A stretch of DNA of 64,000 bases from Halostagnicola sp. A56 (GTDB taxonomy: Archaea > Halobacteriota > Halobacteria > Halobacteriales > Natrialbaceae), in NCBI RefSeq assembly GCF_000691505.1, contig NZ_JMIP02000019.1, positions 158,462-222,461 of the forward strand, in the 5' to 3' direction. A model generated the notes under the pieces. The model ran no database searches and was not told the DNA's origin. It saw nothing but the letters and a program-made list of their open reading frames with translations. The first letter of the stretch is position 1; the number at the start of each line of letters is the position of its first letter. A program made the translations under genes and the position numbers. Positions 35,267-43,652 of this stretch are shown here, one piece after another.

Positions 35267-35294
35267 AAGTGGCCCCGGTTCGCGCTTTTTCTCG

Positions 35295-36236
35295 ATGATC
35301 GACCAGTTGCTCGGTCGCGCGTCGCTGAAAGACCGAATCGACGAACTCGAGGACGAAGCCGAGCGACTTCGCAAGCGCTACGAGGCCGAATCCGAGCGGA
35401 AAGCCGCCGCCGTGACCGCGAAACAGGATGCCGAAGAGCGCCAGAACCGACTCGAGGACCGCATCGCGCAGTTAGAGGGCGAACTCGAGCGCGTGGACGG
35501 AACGGGGGACGACGACGGGGTCGAGTTTCGCCGCGAAGAGCGACTTCGCGGCGCGCGACTTGAGGAGGTGCTCGACCGTCTCGAGTCCGTTCGGACGGGT
35601 CCGGAGGGTGCGTGTACGGTGTTTCTCGATCCGCATCGCGAGGAAGACACGCGAAGCGACGGAGAGCGAGACCGGGTGCTTTCCGAGATGCTGGGCAAAC
35701 GAGCGTCGCTCGCCCGAACCGGCGATCCCTGTCTCGTCTGCGTCGACGACGCCGGACTCGTTTCGGTGCGCCTCGAGCCGCCGGTGCGTCCGGAACGGGA
35801 CCTCGAGGCGACCTGGGGCGATCGCTTCGAACTCGAGCGCGAGTGGTTTCTCCCGACCGGGACCTACGCGCTCGCGCTGGTTCGAGCGGACCTGTTCGCA
35901 CTCGGCGTCTACGAGGACGGCGAGCGGATCGACTACAAAGGGTTCGAGAGTGACGTGAAAGGGAGCCACTCGAAAGGCGGCTTCTCCCAGGCCCGGTTCG
36001 AACGCATCCGCGACGACCAGATCGACGACCACCTCGAGCGCTGTCACCGGACGCTCGCCGAGTTCGACACCAACCCGCTCTATCTCGTTGGCCAGCGCGG
36101 CGTCCTCGAAACGCTCGCCGAAGAAGGCGAGTTCGAACCGCGAGCCAGCGCCGCCGTCGACGCGACCGGCGACCCGAAACCCGCCCTCGAGGACGCCCAC
36201 CGCTCGTTCTGGACGACCGAACTGGGCGTGTTTTGA
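35295..36236 (+). CDS. Vms1/Ankzf1-family (eRF1-like) peptidyl-tRNA hydrolase
   Basis: The start chosen is ATG 35295 (MIDQLLGRASLKDRIDEL). Residues about 10-75 are a coiled coil of charged heptads. From about residue 90 an eRF1-like VLRF1 domain follows, with the loop GSHSKGGFSQARFERIRDDQ carrying the Gly-Gly and Gln/Ser region that in Vms1 is needed to release nascent chains from stalled ribosomes. The C-terminal FDTNPLYLVGQRGVLETLAE is also family-typical. The likely role is cleavage of peptidyl-tRNA on 50S subunits in archaeal ribosome rescue; activity is inferred. Confidence 0.8.
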   Translation: MIDQLLGRASLKDRIDELEDEAERLRKRYEAESERKAAAVTAKQDAEERQNRLEDRIAQLEGELERVDGTGDDDGVEFRREERLRGARLEEVLDRLESVRTGPEGACTVFLDPHREEDTRSDGERDRVLSEMLGKRASLARTGDPCLVCVDDAGLVSVRLEPPVRPERDLEATWGDRFELEREWFLPTGTYALALVRADLFALGVYEDGERIDYKGFESDVKGSHSKGGFSQARFERIRDDQIDDHLERCHRTLAEFDTNPLYLVGQRGVLETLAEEGEFEPRASAAVDATGDPKPALEDAHRSFWTTELGVF

Positions 36237-36313
36237 AGTCACATCGTCTCGCTTCAACCGACTCTCTCACCGGAAACTCCACCGTTAAGTGGCCGACTGG
36301 CTATACTCTCCGT

Positions 36314-37330
36314 ATGCGTATCGCGATTCTGGCCCACGAGAAGTTCCCCGGCCGCGCTAAAACCGCACTCGGAATACTGCGCTACAGCGACGACGAAGCC
36401 GTCGCGGTCCTCGACCGTGACAACGCGGGGACTCGAGTCGCCGATCTGGTTCGTGACGTACAGGACGCGCCGATCGTCTCGCGGATGAGCGACGTCGACG
36501 AACCCGTCGACGCGCTGGTGGTCGGCATCGCCCCCATCGGCGGCGGGTTCGACGAGAGCTGGCGCGACGACGTTCGAACCGCGCTCGAGCGCGGTTGCGA
36601 CGTGATCTCGGGACTTCACTACTTCCTCGCCGACGACGCGGAGTTCGCCGCGCTCGCGGCCGAAAACGACTGTGACATCTGGGACGTGCGCAAGCCACCG
36701 GTCGATCTGACGGTCAGCGAGGGGAAAGCGGCCGACGTGGACGCCGACGTGATCCTGACGGTCGGGACCGACTGCTCGGTCGGCAAGATGACGGTCTCGA
36801 TGGAACTGGCCCGCGCGGCCCGCGAGGCGGGACACGACGCCGCGGTGATCCCGACCGGCCAGACCGGAATCATGATCGAGGGCTGGGGGAATCCGATCGA
36901 CCGCGTCGTCAGCGATTTCGCCGCCGGTGCCGTCGAGGAGATGATCGTCGAGAAGGGCGACGAGCACGACTATCTCTTCGTCGAGGGACAGGGGTCGATC
37001 GTCCACCCGGCCTACTCCGCGGTGACCTGTGGCATCCTCCACGGCGCGATGGCCGACCGACTCGTGCTCTGTCACGACGCCGGGCGAGAGGTCATCCACG
37101 GCTACGAGTCGTTCTCCCTGCCGTCGATTCCGACCTACGTCGATCTCTACGAGGACCTCGCGTCGCCGGTTCGCGAGACGACGGTCGCCGCGGGCGCGCT
37201 CAACACCGCGGGGATCGACGACGAAACGGCCGCCCGCCGCGAACTCGAGGCCTACGGAGACGAACTCGGCGCACCCGCGTCGGATGTCGTCCGGTTCGGC
37301 GCGGACCCGATCCTCGAGGCGATCCTATGA
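36314..37330 (+). CDS. DUF1611 protein (DgcN-type)
   Basis: The start chosen is ATG 36314 (MRIAILAHEKFPGRAKTA), giving 338 residues. An N-terminal Rossmann-like half (VVGIAPIGGGFDESW) is followed by a P-loop-like segment ILTVGTDCSVGKMTVSMELA and the switch-like FVEGQGSIVHPAYSAV. In marine bacteria the DUF1611 protein DgcN, with an enolase-superfamily partner DgcA, converts D-glutamate through an N-acetylated intermediate to the L form. The same gene pair is here, overlapping by 4 bases, so a D-amino-acid route is the best hypothesis. Confidence 0.75.
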   Translation: MRIAILAHEKFPGRAKTALGILRYSDDEAVAVLDRDNAGTRVADLVRDVQDAPIVSRMSDVDEPVDALVVGIAPIGGGFDESWRDDVRTALERGCDVISGLHYFLADDAEFAALAAENDCDIWDVRKPPVDLTVSEGKAADVDADVILTVGTDCSVGKMTVSMELARAAREAGHDAAVIPTGQTGIMIEGWGNPIDRVVSDFAAGAVEEMIVEKGDEHDYLFVEGQGSIVHPAYSAVTCGILHGAMADRLVLCHDAGREVIHGYESFSLPSIPTYVDLYEDLASPVRETTVAAGALNTAGIDDETAARRELEAYGDELGAPASDVVRFGADPILEAIL

Positions 37331-38367
37331 GCGAATTCGCGACCGAAATCGAGCGCTGGACGCTCGCGCTCGAGCGGCCCTTTTCGATCGCCCGCGGGAC
37401 CGCCACCGACACCGAGGTCGTCTTCGTTCGAATCCAGGACGACGAGGGGGTCGTCGGCGTCGGCGGCGCGGCCCCGACGAGACACTACGGCGAGACAGCG
37501 GCGACCGTCGAGGCGGTGGTACCGGACCTCCTCGAGATCGTCGAGGAGGTTGGCGACATCCACCAGTTAGAGCGGATCGAACGCCGCATGCGCGAGTCCA
37601 TCCGGCGGAATCCGGCGGCGCGAACCGCGGTGAGCATCGCGCTCTACGACCTCGCGACCAAACGCCTCGAGATTCCGCTCTACCGGTACTGGGGACTCGA
37701 CCCGACGGAGACTCCCGAGAGCTCCTACACCATCGGGATCGACGACACGCAGACGATGCGCGAGAAGACCGACGCGGCCAGAGAGCGCGGGTTCGGCACG
37801 CTCAAAGTCAAGCTCGGCACCGACAGGGACGAGGAGATCGTTCGCACGATTCGCGAGGCGGCCCCGAACGCGCGACTGTTCGTCGACGCGAACGAGGCCT
37901 GGACGCCCAAAGAGGCCGTCGAGACGATCGATCGACTCGCGCCGTACGGCCTCGAGTTCGTCGAACAGCCGGTTCCAGCGGAGAACCCCGAGGGTCTGAA
38001 GTACGTGTACGAACGCTCGAGGCTCCCGATCGCCGCCGACGAGTCCTGTCTGGTCAGCACCGACGTGCCGAAGATCGCCGACCGCTGTGACATCGTGAAC
38101 CTGAAACTCGCCAAGTGCGGCGGACTCCGCGAGGCGATCCGGCTCGTCCACGCCGCTCGAGCGCACGGGCTCGAAGTAATGGGCGGCTGTATGACTGAGT
38201 CGAACGCCTCCATCGCGCCGGCCGCCCACCTCGCGCCGTTGCTCGACTACGCCGACCTCGACGGCTCGCTCCTGCTCGCCGAGGACCCCTACGACGGCGT
38301 CCCGATGCCCGGCGGAGAAATCGATTTAGCGGGACTCGAGCGGCCGGGAACGGGCGCGGTTAGGTAA
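37327..38367 (+). CDS. Enolase-superfamily dipeptide epimerase (DgcA-type)
   Basis: A 346-residue muconate-lactonizing subgroup enzyme. GTLKVKLG holds the first Lys pair (KxK), LFVDANEAW the first metal Asp, FVEQPVP the Glu ligand, IAADESC the third ligand, and NLKLAKCGG the second catalytic Lys. This Lys/Lys pattern is that of L-Ala-D/L-Glu epimerases, which racemise next to an acyl group. The ATG overlaps the stop of the DUF1611 gene (ATGA), so the two are co-translated. The likely role is epimerising an N-acyl glutamate or dipeptide. Confidence 0.85.
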   Translation: MSEFATEIERWTLALERPFSIARGTATDTEVVFVRIQDDEGVVGVGGAAPTRHYGETAATVEAVVPDLLEIVEEVGDIHQLERIERRMRESIRRNPAARTAVSIALYDLATKRLEIPLYRYWGLDPTETPESSYTIGIDDTQTMREKTDAARERGFGTLKVKLGTDRDEEIVRTIREAAPNARLFVDANEAWTPKEAVETIDRLAPYGLEFVEQPVPAENPEGLKYVYERSRLPIAADESCLVSTDVPKIADRCDIVNLKLAKCGGLREAIRLVHAARAHGLEVMGGCMTESNASIAPAAHLAPLLDYADLDGSLLLAEDPYDGVPMPGGEIDLAGLERPGTGAVR

Positions 38368-38379
38368 TTGGTTTTCAGG

Positions 38380-39417
38380 TTACTCCCAGTCGATGTCCTC
38401 GCCGCGTCCGGACTCCCGGAGGATAAACGGGCCGATGGCGAGCGTGCGTTTGGCCATCGTCGCGATCCGGAGGATGTAGGCGATCAACACCAAGAACGGG
38501 GTGACGGCGATCGTCGTCGCAGTGACGACGATCCATACGAGAACGTCGATTCCAAGGACGGATCCGCTGGCAGCGGCCGCATCGAAAAAGAGCAACATCG
38601 CGGTGGTGACGAGCAGCGCCGGCACCGCGACGTACATCATCGCCCGTGAGAGGTTGATGAGTTCCCACTGGAAGTAAAGCGTCTTGAAGTGTTCGCGAGT
38701 GATGCCGAACAGCTTCAGCGACTCGAGTAACTTATCGTAGGCATCGCTCGCGTCGTCGGTGAACGAGTCGGCGTGTGATTCCTTGATCCGGCGCGCGCGG
38801 AAAATTTTCCACGAGTAGTTGTAATCGAGCGCTGACTTCACGACGGCGTACGTTCCGAACTGTGCGTCCTCGAGATCGTTTCGGATGGAATCTGCGTGCG
38901 TCGTCAGGTTGTCGACGAAGTCGTCGACCCGCTCGACGAGTTCCTCGTCACGGCTATCCGAAACAGCGTCGCGAAACTCCTCAGCGCGCTTCGAGGAGGC
39001 CGTGACTATCGCCTGGAGGAACGACGACGGTTCCGGCGGACTCACCGGCGAATCGATCGACGACTCGACGTTCTTGCGAAACTCCATCGATCCCTCGAGC
39101 CGTTCGCGTTGGTCTGCGACGGCCCCGAGTTCCTGAGAGAGGACCAGCGAGTTGATCGAGACGACGAGCGTGACGCCGGTGATCAAGGCGGTGACGAGCG
39201 CCTGAAACAGCGTCTCGACGGGGTCAGACGCCTCGATGAGCGTTCTGAGCGAGACGGGACTAAGCAGGTTTGCGACGAGCAATCCGACGAAGACGAACAG
39301 CATGAGACCGGCGGTGACGAGCCATCGGTTGGCGTTCAAGAGCAACGTATACTTCCACGTCGAGTCGACGCTTCGCTCGGCCATGGTGTCGCTCGGCTGC
39401 GAATTGTCGTCGCTCAT
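38380..39417 (-). CDS. Four-span membrane protein, paralogue of its neighbour
   Basis: 345 residues: two membrane helices at about 34-53 and 70-92 (ending VTLVVSINSLVLSQELGA), a long soluble helical region at about 95-250, and two more helices at about 258-325. The neighbour at 39547 has the same plan and matching landmarks (VTLVVSINQLILSQEF; EHFKTLYFQ against EHFKTTYLQ; LIAYILRIATMAKRT against LVAYILRTATVTRRT). I do not know a function for the family. The two genes are in tandem on the same strand. Confidence 0.75.
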   Translation of the reverse strand: MSDDNSQPSDTMAERSVDSTWKYTLLLNANRWLVTAGLMLFVFVGLLVANLLSPVSLRTLIEASDPVETLFQALVTALITGVTLVVSINSLVLSQELGAVADQRERLEGSMEFRKNVESSIDSPVSPPEPSSFLQAIVTASSKRAEEFRDAVSDSRDEELVERVDDFVDNLTTHADSIRNDLEDAQFGTYAVVKSALDYNYSWKIFRARRIKESHADSFTDDASDAYDKLLESLKLFGITREHFKTLYFQWELINLSRAMMYVAVPALLVTTAMLLFFDAAAASGSVLGIDVLVWIVVTATTIAVTPFLVLIAYILRIATMAKRTLAIGPFILRESGRGEDIDWE

Positions 39418-39546
39418 CGGTGTACTCCAGTAGTCGACGACGGTGTGGAAATAGCTATTGATCGGGTTAGCCGCCGTCGATTGGAACGTTCGTCGACGAC
39501 GATATTACGATGGTCGTCGAACGCCAGCGTTCGCTCGCGCCGTCTG

Positions 39547-40602
39547 TCACCGCTCGCGCTCGTCGGACCAGACCTCGAGCGGTCCGTCGTCGGGATCTTT
39601 CTGGGGCAACATCGGTCCGACCGACGCCGTCCGCCGCGTGACGGTCGCGGTTCGGAGAATGTACGCGACCAAAAGCGCGAGCGGCGAGACGACGACGGCG
39701 ATGAGCGCGCTGACGAGGAGCGGGAGGGACCGAACGGCGACGCTCGCACCACCGATATCCGCGTAGAGCAAGCCGATGGTGATCGCGGCGAGGATCGCGG
39801 GAACGCCGGAGTAGATCGTCAGTTGCGAAAACCGGGTCAACTCTCGCTGGAGGTAGGTCGTCTTGAAGTGTTCCTGTGCGATGTCGAACAGTCGGAGCGT
39901 TTCGATCAGGTCGTCGAAGGCCGCTCGTTGCCCCTCCGAGAGGTTCGACGCGTGCTGGCCCCGCAGAAATCTCGCGGCGTACACCTGCCGATCGTTGTCG
40001 TACTCGATCAGCGCGGAAACCGCGTTGAACGTTCCGAACGAAGTTTTCTCGAGCGTCTCGTCGAGCCGTTCGGCGCTCGTCTGGACGCTCGCAACGTACC
40101 GATCGACTCGATCCTCGAGCGCGGAATCGTCGTGCCCATCGATCGCCGTTTCGAGATCGGCAGCGCGCTGATGGACCGCTTCGACGAGTACCTCGAGGAT
40201 CCGCGTCGGTGCTGCCGGACTCGCCGGAACGTCCGTTCGCTCCTCGAGGTCGCGTCGAAACTCCACGACGCCCTCGAGTTCCGAGCGGACCTCTCCCGCG
40301 GTCGCGAACTCCTGTGAGAGGATCAGTTGGTTGATCGAGACGACGAGCGTGACGAGCGAGAACGTCCCGGCTATCAGCCCGCTCGCGACCCTCGTGACCG
40401 ACCCCTCGTTGACGAACGAGACGACCCCGAGTTCGTTCAGCGTGAAAAACAGGACGAACGTCGCGAGCGTGAGCGAGATCGTGATGAACAGTCGATCCCC
40501 CTCGATTAGCACCCACTCGCGAACCCGCGTCGAGAGATCCGTTCGATCGCCAGTATCGCCGCTGGAGGATTCGAGCGGTTCGTCTCGGTCGGAAGACCCC
40601 AT
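39547..40602 (-). CDS. Four-span membrane protein, paralogue of its neighbour
   Basis: The start chosen is ATG 40602 (MGSSDRDEPLESSSGDT), giving 351 residues with an acidic N-terminal tail, two helices at about 42-60 and 76-97, a central helical domain, and two helices near the end followed by a charged tail. It shares landmark segments across its whole length with the next gene, so this is a tandem duplication with considerable divergence. The central soluble domain (LEGVVEFRRDLEERTDVPAS) is likely cytoplasmic. No function is known. Confidence 0.75.
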   Translation of the reverse strand: MGSSDRDEPLESSSGDTGDRTDLSTRVREWVLIEGDRLFITISLTLATFVLFFTLNELGVVSFVNEGSVTRVASGLIAGTFSLVTLVVSINQLILSQEFATAGEVRSELEGVVEFRRDLEERTDVPASPAAPTRILEVLVEAVHQRAADLETAIDGHDDSALEDRVDRYVASVQTSAERLDETLEKTSFGTFNAVSALIEYDNDRQVYAARFLRGQHASNLSEGQRAAFDDLIETLRLFDIAQEHFKTTYLQRELTRFSQLTIYSGVPAILAAITIGLLYADIGGASVAVRSLPLLVSALIAVVVSPLALLVAYILRTATVTRRTASVGPMLPQKDPDDGPLEVWSDERER

Positions 40603-40900
40603 GCGACAAACGGTCACTCTCGGCAGCAATAATGGTCGGCGTTGCAAACAATGACAGCGCCGTTTGGATCGCCAGTTCAACCCGGTACACGACTCGTTCA
40701 GGCCCTACACTCAAATGGATCCATCGCGTGCGTTGGGGTATGATCGATGACGGGTATCGAGTCAGTCGGATCCGGGGAGCGCCCGAGCGTCGGAGCGCTC
40801 GAGCCGATCGGTGGTCACGAGGGACTCTCGTCCGTCGACGGGTTAGAACCGACGTCGCGGGACGACGACGACAGCCCAGGGGCCGAGGTCGAGCATACTG
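40603..40900. other. 298-bp gap before the lipoprotein gene
   Basis: No clear gene. A frame from ATG 40747 begins with an acidic, plausible-looking stretch (MTGIESVGSGERPSVGALEP) but continues out of frame into the lipoprotein gene as an Arg-rich tail, so I do not call it. Confidence 0.4.
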
Positions 40901-41395
40901 ATGTCTACAGAACGGATACGTCGTCGGAAACTCCTCGCGACGATCGGCGGGGTGACCACCGCGAGCCTCGCCGGTTGCAGCGGCGTCGATGTCGGAACCG
41001 AACCCCAGTACGAAGGCGGTGAGGTCGGCGACGTCGACGGCGAGGCGCGAACGAACGCGGAGATGGCGACCGCCCAGAGCGCTGCGGAGGGACAACGCGC
41101 GAGCGGCGTGACGCCGGTCGACTCGCTCGAGGTGGTCGATCACGAGTTTGTCTTCGAGAGCGGGTACCTCGGCTCGACCGTTCAGGGAACCGTCCAAAAC
41201 GAGGGGACAGACAGGATCGAACTCGTCGAAGTCCGGGTCCGGGTCTACGACGAAACCGGGGCGCAACTCGGTCAGTACTTCGACTCGACCGGGGACCTCG
41301 ACGGCGGAACCTCGTGGGCGTTCCAGGTCATCCTCCTCGAGTCGCCCGCGGACATCGCCGACTACGATATCGCCGTCCTCGGAACGCCAGCGTAG
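40901..41395 (+). CDS. Tat-exported lipoprotein with FxLYD-like domain
   Basis: 164 residues from ATG 40901. The N-terminus STERIRRRKLLATIGG is a twin-arginine signal, and LAGC (Cys26) is a lipobox, so the mature protein should be lipid-anchored on the outside. Residues about 72-160 form an immunoglobulin-like beta domain (GSTVQGTVQNEGTDRIELVE; GTSWAFQVILLE) like the FxLYD domains seen in many haloarchaeal lipoproteins. The ligand is unknown. Confidence 0.85.
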   Translation: MSTERIRRRKLLATIGGVTTASLAGCSGVDVGTEPQYEGGEVGDVDGEARTNAEMATAQSAAEGQRASGVTPVDSLEVVDHEFVFESGYLGSTVQGTVQNEGTDRIELVEVRVRVYDETGAQLGQYFDSTGDLDGGTSWAFQVILLESPADIADYDIAVLGTPA

Positions 41396-41440
41396 CGCGA
41401 GCGATTCGAGACGGAGCGCTCGAGGCAAAAAAGCCCGCTC

Positions 41441-42273
41441 TCAGTTCTCCTCGTCCTGTAACTCCGCGAGTTCGGATTCGACTTCTTCGTCGGAAACGTC
41501 CGTGTTGGATACGTCCGCGTCGAGGTCCTCGAGTTCGTCGTCGGTCGTCTCGGGGGCCGGTTCGGATTCGGATTCGCCGGCGCGACATCGGATTTGAGCG
41601 TCTCGAGTTCGGCCTCGACGCCGCTGTCGGTCGAGAGTTCCTCGAGTTCGCGGTCGATGTTGTCCTTATCGGAGAGCACGTCGTCGAACGCGCCCGTCTC
41701 GTGGAGTTCGTCCATGGCGGCAGAGCGCGCTTCCATGTCCTCGGTCTGTTCTTCGGCGCGTTCGATCGCGCGGCCGACGTCCTCGAACTCCTCGCCGGTG
41801 GCTGTCATCGCCTCCGAGACCGTCGAACTCGCCTCGGCGGCCTCGTAGCGCGCTTTCATCGTCTCCTTTTTCGTTCGGAACTCCTCGATCCGGCTCTGGA
41901 GTTCGTCTTTCTGCTCGATGAGCCGGTCCTGCTGGCTCTGGAGCTCGGAGACCTGCCGTTCCAGATCCTCGATCTGGTTCATCTTCGTCTTTTTCTTCTC
42001 GAGGGCGCGTCGAGCGAGGTCTTCGCGGTCCTGCTCGACCGCGGTCCGGGCCTGCTCGTTGTGCTTGTCGACGTTGTCCTCGAGCCGGCGTTTTTGCATC
42101 TCGAGGCGCTTTTTCTGCGTGGTGAGATCGGCGATCCCTCGCTTGACGTCCTGGAGCTGGTCGCGCATCTGCTCGTAGGAGTAATCGAGCGTTTCGGTCG
42201 GGTCCTCGGCTCGGTTGAGCACCGAGTTGATTTTCGACCGGATGACGTACGAGGTCCGAGAGAGGATGCCCAT
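41441..42273 (-). CDS. pspA: PspA/IM30-family membrane-stress protein, C-terminal tail frameshifted
   Basis: From ATG 42273 (MGILSRTSYVIRSKINSVLN) the protein reads as a long coiled-coil PspA/Vipp1 protein for about 230 residues. At about 41578-41582 one C is missing on the plus strand. In the given frame the tail becomes Pro/Arg/Thr-rich and runs on to 41362. Adding one base gives an acidic tail of normal haloarchaeal style (GESESEPAPETTDDELEDLD) ending EEN at the TGA 41441-41443. PspA proteins oligomerise on the membrane and maintain its integrity. The coordinates given follow the repaired frame. A T run just upstream of the start (complement of 42299-42306) may be the TATA region. Confidence 0.85.
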
Positions 42274-42412
42274 ACTCCCTAGCTATCGCTCGTCACCCTT
42301 AAAAACATCACTTCGATAACAGTCCGAGACAACTCCAGGCGGTTCGAGCCGGTTACCGCCGCTCGAGAGGCGATTCTCGCCGTCCGAACGTCTCGAGTGA
42401 CGACCACGGTTC

Positions 42413-42502
42413 GACCGCCCCGAGCGACGGCTACGGATCGACCGCCCCGAGAGACGGCTACGGATCAACCGCCCCGAGAGACGGCTACGGATCGACCGCC
42501 AG
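42413..42502. repeat. 27-bp tandem repeat, three units plus partial, spanning a gene's stop codon
   Basis: Units start at 42413, 42440, 42467 and (partial) 42494, each GACCGCCCCGAG(C/A)GACGG followed by CTACGGATC, with single-base differences. The last part of the array overlaps the stop and final codons of the regulator gene at 42485, so this gene's tail (VDP, stop) is itself a repeat piece. Confidence 0.9.
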
Positions 42503-43462
42503 CGAGCGAACCGCGAACGTATCGTCGACCACTATCGTCGCCGTCCGCACGATTCCGTCCTCGTCCTCGAGTTCGACCTCGAGGCCGAGCCGCGCTGGGT
42601 CCCGCGACTCGACGCGTGCGGTCGGCGTCGGCTGCTCCCAGTCGTAGCGGTCGGGCTCGAGACCGGCCTCGGCGAGCGCGCCCACGACGCGACCGTCGGC
42701 GAGCAGCGCCCCGAGCGGGTCCACACCGACGAGAAATGTGCAATCGTCGCAGACGATTTCGACCCAGTGACCGTCCACTTCGGCGGCGATCCGATCGCCG
42801 TCGGCGTCCTCGTCGTCGCCCTCGTCCCGGAGAGCCTCGAGGCGGAGGTCGACGGTCGTCGTCCCGGCGCAGAACGGACACTGGCCAGTCCGTGCCAGGT
42901 CGATGTCGCGCCCAGCACGGCGGGTGACCGCGTCGGCGATCGCGTCGGCGTCGCGGCCCTCGAGGCCGTTTTTCGGGAACGGGTAGGTGAAGCCGGTCCA
43001 CTCACAGGCCGCACAATCGACGGTTGCGAACCCCCGATCGTACCGCACCACCGGCGCTTGGTCACAACGGGGACACGCCGAATCGATCGCGGCTGGCCCG
43101 TACTCGAGGTGCTCGGTCGGGCGGTGTGCGAGGACGGTTCGGTACAGCGCCGTCACGCTCGCCGTCGGGACGTAGCCGTCCTCGAGTTTCCTGACGTAGA
43201 CTCCCCGAAGCTTGTCGAGGTGGTAGTTGAACTGCCCGCTGTCGCGCAGTCCGACCGCCCCCATCAACTCGGCGTAGGACTTCGGCTCCGTGTAGACGGC
43301 ATGCCAGTCCTCGAGCAGCGCCAGCAGGATGTCGAGGCGAATCTCGTGTCCGAGCAGCGAGAACGCCTCCCGAACCCCGTCCCGATCGTCACCGTTCGCG
43401 CTTTCGTCGTTCCGGTTTACGTCCCCGTCGTTCCCGTTCTCGCTCCCGTCGTCTCTCCCCAT
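42485..43462 (-). CDS. Winged-helix regulator with two zinc-ribbon motifs
   Basis: The start chosen is ATG 43462 (MGRDDGSENGNDGDVN); the longer frame reaches into the divergent peptidase gene. After an Asn/Asp-rich tail, residues about 30-100 form an ArsR-like domain (EAFSLLGHEIRLDILLALLE; then SGQFNYHLDKLRGVYV). Cys pairs follow: CPRCDQAP with CAACEW, and CPFCAGT with CDDC, giving two likely zinc ribbons. The remaining C-terminus is an acidic beta-rich domain. Such proteins are a known haloarchaeal regulator type. It diverges from the M23 peptidase gene across 190 bp. Confidence 0.8.
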   Translation of the reverse strand: MGRDDGSENGNDGDVNRNDESANGDDRDGVREAFSLLGHEIRLDILLALLEDWHAVYTEPKSYAELMGAVGLRDSGQFNYHLDKLRGVYVRKLEDGYVPTASVTALYRTVLAHRPTEHLEYGPAAIDSACPRCDQAPVVRYDRGFATVDCAACEWTGFTYPFPKNGLEGRDADAIADAVTRRAGRDIDLARTGQCPFCAGTTTVDLRLEALRDEGDDEDADGDRIAAEVDGHWVEIVCDDCTFLVGVDPLGALLADGRVVGALAEAGLEPDRYDWEQPTPTARVESRDPARLGLEVELEDEDGIVRTATIVVDDTFAVRSLAVDP

Positions 43463-43652
43463 GAGTGCTCGTTCGCCCGAGGCCGCAATGATCGTTCTGG
43501 ACTCGAGGATGGTCGTTGACCGCTCGAGCCGGACTGGCGAAAACAGAGAGACTGCGGGCGATCGCTCGAGCGGAGCCGACGGACGTGTCAATATGCAGTA
43601 TGAAACGCAGTTCACAAAGCCGTTACGTTCCTTCCGATCCATCGTCGAACTG

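Noticed and set aside
39467..41428. 653-codon minus-strand open frame across two to three genes
   Set aside because: It is antisense to the lipoprotein gene and out of frame with the membrane protein gene; its Arg-rich composition is that of GC-driven shadow frames.
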